A DNA stretch of 64,000 nucleotides from an uncultured Clostridia bacterium (GTDB lineage: Bacteria > Bacillota > Clostridia > UBA1381): assembly GCA_934489015.1 (NCBI GenBank), contig CAKSSN010000008.1, forward strand, positions 43,900 through 107,899. Direction: 5' to 3'. Position 1 is the stretch's first letter. Each line of letters starts with the position of its first letter. Below are positions 8,281 through 15,876 of the stretch, one piece after another. Under the pieces are notes generated by a model. It was not told where the DNA came from. It searched no databases and worked only from the letters and a program-made list of their open reading frames with translations. The position numbers and the translations under genes were made by a program.

Positions 8281-8808
8281 TTGTCTGTTAATATAAATAC
8301 GGAGCTTTATGTATTTTTTGTCTCCGTCATATGCGGAATTGTCTGCTCGGCAGTATTCGGCTTTTTCCGAACGGCAATAAGGCGCTACGGACAAAGCGCG
8401 TCCTTTGTCAATCTGACCGACATATTGTTTTGGCTTATTTCATGTGCCGTATGCTACAGCGCTCTTTATTTTGCCAACGACGGCAGAATGAGAATTTACG
8501 AATTTATCGCAATTGCCGTTGGCGGTTTTTTATATTTTTTGCTGCTGGAAAGGGTATTTAATATCCTATTTGTAAATTTTTTTAGAATTATTGAATTTAT
8601 TTTAAAAATACTCTTGACACCGGCGCGTTTTTTGTATAAAATCTTAATATACACACCTGCGCAGTGGGTATGTAAATTGATAAAAAAGCTTTTTAAAATT
8701 GCTTTTGGAGGAAATAATGAATATAATAAAAACCGCAAAAAAAATAAACACCTCCGGTTTAATCGCAAAAACAAAAGCATATTGCAGAAAAAACAGCATA
8801 CGTCTTAA
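8281..8808 (+). CDS. yabQ: Spore cortex protein YabQ
   Basis: A 175-residue membrane protein with about three N-terminal helices (residues 8-30, 45-65 and 70-95 approximately) and a Lys/Asn-rich cytosolic tail. YabQ is needed for spore cortex formation. It starts at TTG, with AAAAGGAGG about eight bases upstream. The last 92 bases overlap the start of divIC in another frame, which is unusually long. The tail (KNRKKNKHLRFNRKNKS) is low in complexity, consistent with being constrained by the overlapping gene. Confidence 0.85.
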   Translation: MSVNINTELYVFFVSVICGIVCSAVFGFFRTAIRRYGQSASFVNLTDILFWLISCAVCYSALYFANDGRMRIYEFIAIAVGGFLYFLLLERVFNILFVNFFRIIEFILKILLTPARFLYKILIYTPAQWVCKLIKKLFKIAFGGNNEYNKNRKKNKHLRFNRKNKSILQKKQHTS

Positions 8809-9073
8809 GCTTATTGCGCTTTTGCTTATTTGTTCGGGAATGATTATAAGAGGTATTATGCAGCAGCCTCAGATTATTAAAAACAAGGCGGAAATAGCCA
8901 ACTTAAACGATGAGATAAGCTACGAAAAGGACAGACAACAGGAAGTTGAAAAAATGAAGGATATGGTCGGCACGGACGAGTATATCGAAAAAATAGCACG
9001 CGAAAAGCTTGGCATGATAAAGGCAAACGAAAAAATTTTTATAGATGTTTCAAAGTCACAGGACGCTAAATAA
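8717..9073 (+). CDS. divIC: Septum formation initiator DivIC/FtsB
   Basis: A 118-residue bitopic cell-division protein. A basic cytosolic N-terminus is followed by one helix (LKLIALLLICSGMII region) and an external coiled coil (NKAEIANLNDEISYEKDRQQ). The conserved DEYIEKIAREKLGMIK segment that binds FtsL and FtsQ partners comes next. GGAGG (8707-8711) fixes the ATG at 8717, although the frame is open from 8699. It overlaps the yabQ tail by 92 bases. An FtsL-like partner is encoded at 51973. Confidence 0.92.
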   Translation: MNIIKTAKKINTSGLIAKTKAYCRKNSIRLKLIALLLICSGMIIRGIMQQPQIIKNKAEIANLNDEISYEKDRQQEVEKMKDMVGTDEYIEKIAREKLGMIKANEKIFIDVSKSQDAK

Positions 9074-9121
9074 CGGCGTCAGAGATAAAAAAGAAAAATT
9101 TCAGGAGGATAATTAATCAGT

Positions 9122-9550
9122 ATGGCGGTAGAAGCAGGTTCAGTTGTAAACGGTAAGGTTGTTAAGGTTCTGCCCTTCGGCGCGTTCGTTCTTATAGACG
9201 GCGGCGAAACAGGTCTTGTTCACATTTCGGAGATCGCGCGTAACTATGTAGAAAATATTAACGATCACATTAAGGTCGGCGACAAGGTAAGCGCCGTTGT
9301 GGTCAAGGTTGATGAAAACGGCAAAATAAGCCTTTCTATCAAAAAAGCTCTTGCATTAAAAGCAAAAGAGCCGAAAAAGAAAGAACCCATCCGTCCGGCT
9401 GATATTGACTGGAGCAAGAAAAGCAGCGAGGCTATGTCTTTCGAGGACAAGCTCTCGAAATTTAAGCTTGACAGCGACGAGAATATGGCAGCTTTAAAAA
9501 GAAGCGCCGATTCAAAGCGTTCGGGCGGTTACAAGCGCGGAGGAAGATAA
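9122..9550 (+). CDS. S1 RNA-binding domain protein (YabR-like)
   Basis: A 142-residue protein with one S1 domain at residues 1-75: GSVVNGKVVKVLPFGAFVL, GLVHISEIA and VVVKVDENGKISLSIKKA are typical strands. A Lys/Arg/Gly-rich tail ending GGYKRGGR probably adds nonspecific RNA binding. It holds the position of yabR behind divIC in Bacillus and resembles polynucleotide phosphorylase-type S1 domains. AGGAGG lies 13 bases upstream. Its exact role is unknown. It is the last gene of the cluster, with a terminator at 9621. Confidence 0.9.
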   Translation: MAVEAGSVVNGKVVKVLPFGAFVLIDGGETGLVHISEIARNYVENINDHIKVGDKVSAVVVKVDENGKISLSIKKALALKAKEPKKKEPIRPADIDWSKKSSEAMSFEDKLSKFKLDSDENMAALKRSADSKRSGGYKRGGR

Positions 9551-9620
9551 TTATATATATCACCGCCGAAATATATGTTGCCCGACAGCGAGGCAATTAA
9601 TTCTTGCGGATAAAAGTATT

Positions 9621-9650
9621 CGGGCGGCCTTTCGGGTCGTCCGTTTGTGT
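9621..9650 (+). terminator. Terminator after the yabR-like gene
   Basis: CGGGCGGCCT and GGGTCGTCCG form a stem of about ten pairs including G-U pairs around a short loop, followed by TTTGTGTTT. It separates the yab cluster from pncB, whose AGGAGG site lies about ten bases further on. Confidence 0.6.
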
Positions 9651-9669
9651 TTAATTTTAGGAGGATAAA

Positions 9670-11112
9670 ATGACTGACAATAACCTGACACTTTTAACGG
9701 ATTTTTATGAATTCACAATGTCTAACGGCTTTTTTAAAGAAGGCGTCGGAGAAAAAATCGCATACTTTGATATGTTTTTCAGAAAAGTTCCCGACTGCGG
9801 CGGCTTTGCTATAATGGCAGGTCTTGAACAGGTGGTTGAATATCTGCAAAATCTCAAATTTGATGATGAGGATATTGAATATTTAAGAAGCAAGGGAATT
9901 TTTGCTGAGGAATTTCTCGAATACCTTAAAACATTTAAATTTGAATGTGATGTTTATGCCGTTCCGGAGGGTACACCGATATTTCCGGGCGAGCCGATTT
10001 TGACGGTGCGCGGACCTGTTGTTCAGGCGCAATTTCTCGAAACAATGATACTTCTGACCATAAACCATCAGAGCCTTATAGCAACAAAAACAAACAGAAT
10101 AGTCCGCGCCGCAAACGGACGTGCGGTTATGGAATTCGGCTCAAGAAGAGCGCAGGGCTCGGCTGCTGCCGTACTCGGCGCAAGGGCGGCATATCTCGCC
10201 GGATGCGTGGGAACAGCCTGCACGCTGACCGACCGCAAATACGGTGTTCCGGCACTCGGAACAATGGCGCACAGCTGGGTCCAGCTTTTTGACAGCGAAT
10301 ATGAGGCATTTGCCGCTTATGCAAGAAATTATCCGAACAACTGCGTTTTGCTTATCGACACCTACAACGTTTTAAAATCGGGTCTGCCGAACGCAATAAA
10401 GGTATTTGACGAAATACTTACTCCTATGGGTATACGTCCGTCAGGCGTAAGAATAGACAGCGGAGATATAACCTATCTTTCAAAAAAATGCAGAAAAATG
10501 CTCGATGATGCCGGTTATCCCGATTGCGCAATAGTCGCTTCAAACTCGCTTGATGAATGGATTATCCGCGACACTCTCGTGCAGGGCGCACAGATTAATT
10601 CGTTCGGCGTCGGCGAAAGACTTATAACTTCAAAATCCGAGCCTGTTTTCGGGGGAGTTTACAAGCTTGTCGGAGTTGAAAAAAGTGACGGCAGCATTAT
10701 TCCGAAAATTAAAATAAGCGAAAACGTAAACAAGATAACAACTCCGGGCTTTAAGCAGGTTTACAGACTCTACTCGCGCGAAAATTCGCAGGCAATAGCC
10801 GATGTTATAACGCTTCACGAGGAAGTAATAGACGACACAAAGCCGCTTGAAATTTTTGACCCGGAACATACCTGGAAAAGAAAAACCGTTACAGACTACT
10901 ATGCGCGTCCGCTTCTCAAGAAAATTTTTGACAAGGGCGAGCTTGTATACGACTTGCCGGAGCTTGACGTTTTGCGCGAATACTGCAAAATGCAAATCGA
11001 CGGTCTTTGGGACGAGGTTAAGAGATTTGAAAATCCGCATACCTACTATGTCGATATGTCGCAGAAGCTCTGGAATTTGAAATACGGACTTCTCAGCGAA
11101 TACAAGGATTAA
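9670..11112 (+). CDS. pncB: Nicotinate phosphoribosyltransferase
   Basis: Makes nicotinate mononucleotide from nicotinate and PRPP with ATP hydrolysis, the entry step of NAD salvage. The 480-residue length matches the long Firmicute form. Visible features are LTDFYEFTMSNGFF at the start, FGSRRAQG near residue 157 and ALGTMAHSWVQ near 195, where the His is the phosphorylated catalytic residue. GVRIDSGD near 258 belongs to the phosphoribosyl site. AGGAGG precedes the ATG. The downstream sua5 ribosome site begins about a dozen bases after the stop, so co-transcription is likely. Confidence 0.96.
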   Translation: MTDNNLTLLTDFYEFTMSNGFFKEGVGEKIAYFDMFFRKVPDCGGFAIMAGLEQVVEYLQNLKFDDEDIEYLRSKGIFAEEFLEYLKTFKFECDVYAVPEGTPIFPGEPILTVRGPVVQAQFLETMILLTINHQSLIATKTNRIVRAANGRAVMEFGSRRAQGSAAAVLGARAAYLAGCVGTACTLTDRKYGVPALGTMAHSWVQLFDSEYEAFAAYARNYPNNCVLLIDTYNVLKSGLPNAIKVFDEILTPMGIRPSGVRIDSGDITYLSKKCRKMLDDAGYPDCAIVASNSLDEWIIRDTLVQGAQINSFGVGERLITSKSEPVFGGVYKLVGVEKSDGSIIPKIKISENVNKITTPGFKQVYRLYSRENSQAIADVITLHEEVIDDTKPLEIFDPEHTWKRKTVTDYYARPLLKKIFDKGELVYDLPELDVLREYCKMQIDGLWDEVKRFENPHTYYVDMSQKLWNLKYGLLSEYKD

Positions 11113-11138
11113 ACAAGCCTGAACAGAGGTGCTTTAAA

Positions 11139-12158
11139 ATAGAAACATTACTTTTAAAAACTGATGAAAACTCAATAAAAACCGCCGCCGAAATTATAAA
11201 ACGCGGCGGTCTTGCCGCTTTTCCGACAGAAACGGTTTACGGACTCGGTGCGAACGCCTATAACGAGGACGCGGTAAAAAATATTTTTCGCGCTAAGGGA
11301 CGCCCGGCCGATAATCCGCTGATTGTTCATATAAGCGATTTTTCAATGCTCGGCGGAATTGTAAGCCGAATAAGCGACAGCGCTAAAATTCTGATGGACG
11401 CTTTTATGCCCGGTCCTATCACGGTAATACTGCCTAAATGCGATAAAATCAGCAAATACGTGACAGCGGGTCTTGACACCGTTGCGGTGAGATTTCCGTC
11501 ACACAAGGCTGCGCAGGCGCTTATAAAAGAGTCCGGAGTTCCGATTGCCGCTCCGAGCGCAAATCTTTCCGGCAAGCCCAGCCCGACAATTGCACGCCAC
11601 GTAATTGATGACATGACAGGCAGAATTGACGCAATTATTGACGGCGGAGAATGTGACGCGGGTGTTGAATCAACGGTTGTTGACTGCACGGGAGATACGC
11701 CTGTAATACTTCGTCCGGGAATTATAACTTATGACGATATAAAAGAGTATATTCCGGAAATCGAAACGGACAAGCACGTTTTAAAATCGGTTGACGCAAA
11801 CGAAACGCCGAAATGTCCCGGAATGAAATATAAGCACTATGCGCCGAATGCCGACGTAACCGTAATCGAGGGCAGCGAAGAAAATGTTTACGAAAAAATA
11901 AAATCGCTTATCTCGGAGCATAGCGGCGAAAAGGTCGGCGTACTCTCATGCAGCGGAAGAAACTATGAAAACGCCTTTACTCTCGTTACGGAAAACGGAA
12001 ATCGCGGATATGCACACTCCCTTTTCACATATCTGCGCGAATTTGACGAGGCAGGCTGCACGACGGTTTTTGCGGAATTTTGTATATTTGACAAATACGC
12101 CGTTTCGGTTAAAAACAGACTGTATAAATCCGCAGGCGGCAAAATAATACTTGTGTAG
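11139..12158 (+). CDS. sua5: L-threonylcarbamoyladenylate synthase Sua5, apparent AUA start
   Basis: Makes threonylcarbamoyl-AMP from threonine, bicarbonate and ATP for tRNA t6A37. The YrdC domain is clear: AAFPTETVYGLGANA, IFRAKGRPADNPLIVHI, APSANLSGKPSPT and GVESTVVDC. The Sua5 C-terminal domain begins after CPGMKYKHYAPNA. The conserved N-terminus lies well upstream of the first in-frame ATG (11346), and no ATG, GTG or TTG exists between it and the previous gene. The frame instead begins at ATA (11139), seven bases after AGAGGTG (11125-11131), giving M-E-T-L-L-L-K-T-D-E, which is where homologues start. The protein is then 339 residues. TsaD is encoded nearby at 13086. Confidence 0.93.
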   Translation: METLLLKTDENSIKTAAEIIKRGGLAAFPTETVYGLGANAYNEDAVKNIFRAKGRPADNPLIVHISDFSMLGGIVSRISDSAKILMDAFMPGPITVILPKCDKISKYVTAGLDTVAVRFPSHKAAQALIKESGVPIAAPSANLSGKPSPTIARHVIDDMTGRIDAIIDGGECDAGVESTVVDCTGDTPVILRPGIITYDDIKEYIPEIETDKHVLKSVDANETPKCPGMKYKHYAPNADVTVIEGSEENVYEKIKSLISEHSGEKVGVLSCSGRNYENAFTLVTENGNRGYAHSLFTYLREFDEAGCTTVFAEFCIFDKYAVSVKNRLYKSAGGKIILV

Positions 12159-12167
12159 GTGAAATTT

Positions 12168-12620
12168 ATGAATATATTATTTGTATGTACCGGAAACACG
12201 TGCCGCAGCCCTATGGCGGCGGCGCTCATGAATAAAATTGCATCGGAAAACGATATGGACGTTACGGCAGAGTCAGCGGGGCTTTTTGCGCAAAGCGGTG
12301 ATCCGGCTTCCGAAAATGCCGTTTTGGCTATGGAGGAATTTGATATTGACATATCGGCCCACAAGGCAAGACCGATAACGGACGGGCTCGTAATTAATTC
12401 AGACCTTATTCTTACAATGACGGAGGGGCACAAGGCGCTTATTGCCGGTATGGCTCCCGAAAAAACATTTACCATATGCGAATATGCCGGCAGCGGCGGC
12501 GAAATAAGCGACCCATACGGTGGCGATCTTGACGACTACCGCGAGTGCGCACAGGAGATTTACGACTGCCTCACGGATATTGCAGAGCGCATTTATGATG
12601 AAATGCAGGGCGATAAATGA
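12168..12620 (+). CDS. ywlE: Low-molecular-weight phosphatase, predicted protein-arginine phosphatase
   Basis: About 150 residues of the low-molecular-weight phosphatase fold. The P-loop is CTGNTCRSPM and the late general-acid loop is SDPYGGDLDDYREC. The Thr inside the P-loop (CTGNTCR) is the residue known in Bacillus YwlE to favour phospho-arginine over phospho-tyrosine, so I predict arginine phosphatase activity against McsB-type marking. No McsB is in the window. A GTG at 12159 is in frame, but AGGTG just before the ATG at 12168 and homology favour the latter. It sits directly behind sua5, as ywlE lies near ywlC in Bacillus. Confidence 0.88.
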   Translation: MNILFVCTGNTCRSPMAAALMNKIASENDMDVTAESAGLFAQSGDPASENAVLAMEEFDIDISAHKARPITDGLVINSDLILTMTEGHKALIAGMAPEKTFTICEYAGSGGEISDPYGGDLDDYRECAQEIYDCLTDIAERIYDEMQGDK

Positions 12621-13060
12621 TTACAATAACAGAATTTAAAAAGGAGCATTTGGGCGGCATTTGCGAGGTGGAAAACAAAAGCTTTTCCATTCCATGGAGC
12701 AGAAAAGCCTTTGAAAGCGAGCTTGAAAACGAAAATGCGGTTTATCGCGTTGCGCTTTCCGGCGACAAAGTTATAGGCTATGCAGGGCTTTGGAAGGTGA
12801 TAGACGAGGGCGATATAACAAATATTGCCGTTCTCCCCGAATTTCGCCGTATGGGCGCCGCAAGCAGTCTTATGGAAGCACTGATAGACTTTTGCAAAAG
12901 CGCCGGGCTTATAAAGCTCACGCTTGAGGTAAGACGATCAAACAGCGCCGCCATACAGCTTTATAAAAAATACGGCTTTAAGAAAACAGGCTTCAGAAAG
13001 CAATATTACGCCGATAACCGCGAGGACGCGCTTATAATGGCTCTTGACATAACAAGCTGA
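12617..13060 (+). CDS. rimI: Ribosomal protein S18 alanine N-acetyltransferase RimI
   Basis: A 147-residue GNAT acetyltransferase. The acetyl-CoA site is seen in ITNIAVLPEFRRMGAASSLM, preceded by ENKSFSIPWSRKAFESEL and followed by LEVRRSNSAAIQLYKKYGFKK, all typical of RimI. It acetylates the N-terminus of ribosomal protein S18. The start overlaps the preceding stop by four bases (ATGA). In many bacteria rimI sits beside tsaB and tsaD. Here tsaD follows after 25 bases, while tsaB and tsaE are not in the window. Confidence 0.93.
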   Translation: MITITEFKKEHLGGICEVENKSFSIPWSRKAFESELENENAVYRVALSGDKVIGYAGLWKVIDEGDITNIAVLPEFRRMGAASSLMEALIDFCKSAGLIKLTLEVRRSNSAAIQLYKKYGFKKTGFRKQYYADNREDALIMALDITS

Positions 13061-13085
13061 AAAAAACATCGGAAAGGAAATATAA

Positions 13086-14096
13086 ATGAAGGATACGCTT
13101 ATACTCGGCATTGAAAGCTCATGCGACGAAACAGCCGCAGCCGTAACGGCAGGCGGCAGGAATGTGCTTTCAAGCGTTATTAACACACAGATAGATATTC
13201 ACAAGCGCTACGGCGGCGTTGTACCCGAAATAGCTTCGAGAAATCATATTCTTGCAATTGACAGCGTTATAGACGAGGCTCTTGAAAAAGCAAATGTTAC
13301 TCTTTCGGATATAGACGCGGTTGCGGTAACATACGGTCCGGGACTTGTAGGCGCGCTTCTTGTAGGACTTTCCGAAGCAAAGGCAATTGCATATGCGGCA
13401 AAAAAGCCGCTCATCGGTGTGCATCACATAAAGGGGCATATATGCGCAAATCTGATTGAGCATAAAGAGCTTGAGCCGCCGTTTGTGTGCCTTGTTGCAT
13501 CAGGCGGTCACAGTCACATTGTCAGCATGAAAGGCTACACCGACTTTGACATAATCGCCGGTACACGCGACGACGCTGCAGGTGAAGCGTTTGACAAAAT
13601 AGCACGCGTTATAGGACTTGGCTATCCCGGCGGACCTAAAATTGACGCTCTTGCAAAAGAGGGAAATCCTAACGCAATTGAATTTCCGAGAGTGAGCTTC
13701 AAGGGCGGAAGTCTTGACTTTTCGTTCAGCGGAGTTAAAACAGCCGTTATAAACTATATTCATAATGAAACTCAAAAGGGGAACGAAATAAATAAGGCAG
13801 ATGTTGCCGCGTCATTTCAAGCGGCTGTTGTGGACGTTTTATGCGAGCATACCATTAAAGCCGCAATGCAAAAAAATGCGGATATAATCGCTATTGCCGG
13901 CGGAGTTGCCGCAAATTCGGCACTCAGAAGCGAAATGAAAAACCGCGCCGCAAAGCACGGAATTAACGTTCTCTACCCCTCCCCCGTTCTTTGTACGGAT
14001 AATGCGGCAATGATTGCCTGCTGCGGATATTATGAATTTAAAAAAGGAAACATCGCCGATCTTTCGCTTAATGCCGCACCGGCATTAAAGCTTTAA
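13086..14096 (+). CDS. tsaD: tRNA threonylcarbamoyltransferase TsaD
   Basis: A 336-residue Kae1/Qri7-family protein that transfers threonylcarbamoyl to A37 of ANN-decoding tRNAs, using the Sua5 product and TsaB/TsaE partners. It starts LILGIESSCDETAAAV. The metal-binding HHIKGHICANL lies near residue 111, and VASGGHSHIV, YPGGPKIDALAKEG and IAGGVAANSALR are all as expected. The ribosome site GGAAAGG lies just upstream of the ATG. Together with sua5 two genes earlier it gives half of the t6A pathway here. Confidence 0.97.
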   Translation: MKDTLILGIESSCDETAAAVTAGGRNVLSSVINTQIDIHKRYGGVVPEIASRNHILAIDSVIDEALEKANVTLSDIDAVAVTYGPGLVGALLVGLSEAKAIAYAAKKPLIGVHHIKGHICANLIEHKELEPPFVCLVASGGHSHIVSMKGYTDFDIIAGTRDDAAGEAFDKIARVIGLGYPGGPKIDALAKEGNPNAIEFPRVSFKGGSLDFSFSGVKTAVINYIHNETQKGNEINKADVAASFQAAVVDVLCEHTIKAAMQKNADIIAIAGGVAANSALRSEMKNRAAKHGINVLYPSPVLCTDNAAMIACCGYYEFKKGNIADLSLNAAPALKL

Positions 14097-14115
14097 AGCA
14101 TGAAAGGATATTAAA

Positions 14116-14568
14116 ATGGTTTTATACACTATAGCCGCTCTGCTGATTATAATTGCAGACCAGGTAACAAAAATATTAGTATCGTCACAGTTTACGCCGA
14201 CAACGCAAATAAAACTTATTCCGAACATAATTAACCTTGTTTATTTAAAAAACACCGGAGCGGCATTCAGCATATTAACCGGCCGCGTTTCTGTTCTCGG
14301 AATAGTTTCGGTATTGTTTTGCATAGGTCTTATTATATACGTGATAATAAAAAAGCCTAAGCACACGCTTCAAAGGACTGCACTTATGCTGATTTTCTCC
14401 GGCGCGCTCGGCAATGCCATCGACAGAATTTTTCGCGGATATGTAATAGATTTTATCGAAACGGCATTTATAAGCTTTCCCGTTTTCAATATAGCCGATA
14501 TTGCAATAACGGTCGGCGCTGCGCTTTTGATTATATATGTAATATTTTTTGATAAGGAAAATTCATAA
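14116..14568 (+). CDS. lspA: Lipoprotein signal peptidase II
   Basis: A 150-residue four-helix membrane aspartyl protease that cleaves lipoprotein signal peptides. The catalytic Asp residues lie in GALGNAIDRIFRGYVIDFI and FPVFNIADIAI, and KNTGAAFSIL is also conserved. The gene follows tsaD by 19 bases and precedes the second phosphatase by 18, suggesting one transcript. Globomycin would be the class inhibitor. Length and topology are normal. Confidence 0.96.
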   Translation: MVLYTIAALLIIIADQVTKILVSSQFTPTTQIKLIPNIINLVYLKNTGAAFSILTGRVSVLGIVSVLFCIGLIIYVIIKKPKHTLQRTALMLIFSGALGNAIDRIFRGYVIDFIETAFISFPVFNIADIAITVGAALLIIYVIFFDKENS

Positions 14569-14586
14569 ATTTATGAGGAATATGCA

Positions 14587-15072
14587 ATGATAAAGGTTCT
14601 GTTTGTCTGTCACGGGAATATATGCAGAAGCCCTATGGCAGAGTTTATTTTTAAGGATATTGTAAAAAAAGAGGGACTTGAAAAGGAGTTTGAAATACGC
14701 TCCGCCGCAACAAGCACTGAGGAAATCGGCAATCCCGTATATCCTCCGGCAAGGAAAATTCTTGCGGAGTATGGCATATCCTGCAACGGAAAAACGGCTG
14801 TTCAAATGACAAAATCCGACTATGGCTACTACGATTATATTATAGCAATGGATAGCTATAATCTTCGTAATATGAAGCGCTTTACCGGAGATGACGAAAA
14901 GAAAAAGGTGTCGCTTCTGATGGATTATACCGCAAGGCGCGGCGATGTCGCTGATCCGTGGTATACCGGCGATTTTGAAATAGCCCGAAAGGATATTTCC
15001 GACGGGTGTGCGGGCTTCTTTAATTTTTTGAAAAATCAGCATAATAACAATACAAAAAACGCTGACTTTTAG
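14587..15072 (+). CDS. Low-molecular-weight protein-tyrosine phosphatase
   Basis: A 161-residue phosphatase with P-loop CHGNICRSPMAEF and general-acid loop DVADPWYTGDFEIA. The Ile in the P-loop, where YwlE-type enzymes have Thr, predicts phospho-tyrosine specificity, unlike the paralogue at 12168. Such enzymes often counter bacterial tyrosine kinases in polysaccharide control, but no kinase is visible here. The gene closes the rightward pncB-to-lspA run and ends at a hairpin that begins at its stop codon. Confidence 0.93.
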   Translation: MIKVLFVCHGNICRSPMAEFIFKDIVKKEGLEKEFEIRSAATSTEEIGNPVYPPARKILAEYGISCNGKTAVQMTKSDYGYYDYIIAMDSYNLRNMKRFTGDDEKKKVSLLMDYTARRGDVADPWYTGDFEIARKDISDGCAGFFNFLKNQHNNNTKNADF

Positions 15073-15103
15073 CAAAACGACATAGTATTTTTATGCCGTT
15101 TTG
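15072..15103 (+). terminator. Hairpin after the tyrosine phosphatase gene
   Basis: GCAAAACG-A-CATA pairs with TATG-C-CGTTTTGC around a seven-base loop with one mismatch, followed by only a short T stretch. The position at the stop codon supports a terminator. It may act in both directions, because the island genes converge from the right. Confidence 0.5.
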
Positions 15104-15311
15104 CTTTGGTCGTCAAATTCAATCTTTACTCGCAAGTGCCAACGGTGAGGTTAAGCCATTTGCAAGGTGTAATATGTTATTTCCGCTCGATTCAGGGTAA
15201 GCTAATCAAGGTGCTTTTTCTTAATTGCGCAATTATATTTATCAAATTTCACAGTTTTTTCGCATCGTATTGGTTTTGCAAAATTTTTGTACTCAAAAAG
15301 TACTCACAAAA
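15104..15311. other. Gene-free segment at the left edge of the defence island
   Basis: About 208 bases separate the phosphatase terminator from the first island gene. The first 110 bases match the backbone in composition and the rest is AT-rich. An open frame of 72 codons exists on the plus strand (15106-15324) but has no ribosome site and runs into the convergent gene, so I do not call it. No repeat or tRNA is visible. It may be the remnant of an insertion boundary. Confidence 0.4.
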
Positions 15312-15860
15312 TCATTTACGATGACCTGTTCTCTCTAAAAGAGATTCAGTCCTTTTTCTCACATAATTTGTTTGCTTTACATAAGAATTTGCAAACAACA
15401 AAACCAAAAAGATTAATATAAACCAATCCTTATTAGTTTGAAAGAAATCACATTCAAATTTAACTAACTTGTTGTTTACAACAATAATAATCTTAAATAT
15501 AATCGCACAAACAAAACAAGATAATAATGTTCTATATGTATTATTTATTTCTGACAAGGTGGCAATAAACGGGCTTATCGCACTGGCTCTTTCATAATCT
15601 TTATATGGAGCATATTTCAACAAAGAAACTTTTCTAATTTTAATTTTTTGCATTAATGGTTCTATAATGACAGAACCAACCCTGCTTAAAACCATACCAA
15701 CAAAATAGAATATAATTAAATTTTCAAACCAATTATCAGCTAATATATCAATTTTAAACATAATTTTCAATAAATAGCAAAATATGATTCCTGGATATAA
15801 ATTATTAAAAATATTATATGATGAAATTTTATCAATTATTAGTTTCATTATATCTCCCAT
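15312..15860 (-). CDS. Membrane protein paired with the metallo-hydrolase
   Basis: A 182-residue protein I do not recognise. Hydrophobic helices lie around residues 20-35, 45-65, 110-128 and 143-160, and the C-terminus is basic (RKRTESLLERTGHRK). There is no signal peptide or catalytic motif. GGAGGAG lies seven bases before the ATG. It starts 16 bases after the stop of the metallo-hydrolase gene, so the two are probably translated from one message as a functional pair. Composition is AT-rich like the rest of the island. It is the last gene of the leftward island operon. Confidence 0.75.
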   Translation of the reverse strand: MGDIMKLIIDKISSYNIFNNLYPGIIFCYLLKIMFKIDILADNWFENLIIFYFVGMVLSRVGSVIIEPLMQKIKIRKVSLLKYAPYKDYERASAISPFIATLSEINNTYRTLLSCFVCAIIFKIIIVVNNKLVKFECDFFQTNKDWFILIFLVLLFANSYVKQTNYVRKRTESLLERTGHRK

Positions 15861-15876
15861 AACAAATTCTCCTCCG

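Noticed and set aside
12159..12167. GTG at 12159 as the start of the arginine phosphatase
   Set aside because: It is part of AGGTG, the likely ribosome site, and homologues begin at the following ATG.
15106..15324. Plus-strand 72-codon frame at the island edge
   Set aside because: No ribosome site, no family features, and it runs into the end of the convergent membrane protein gene.
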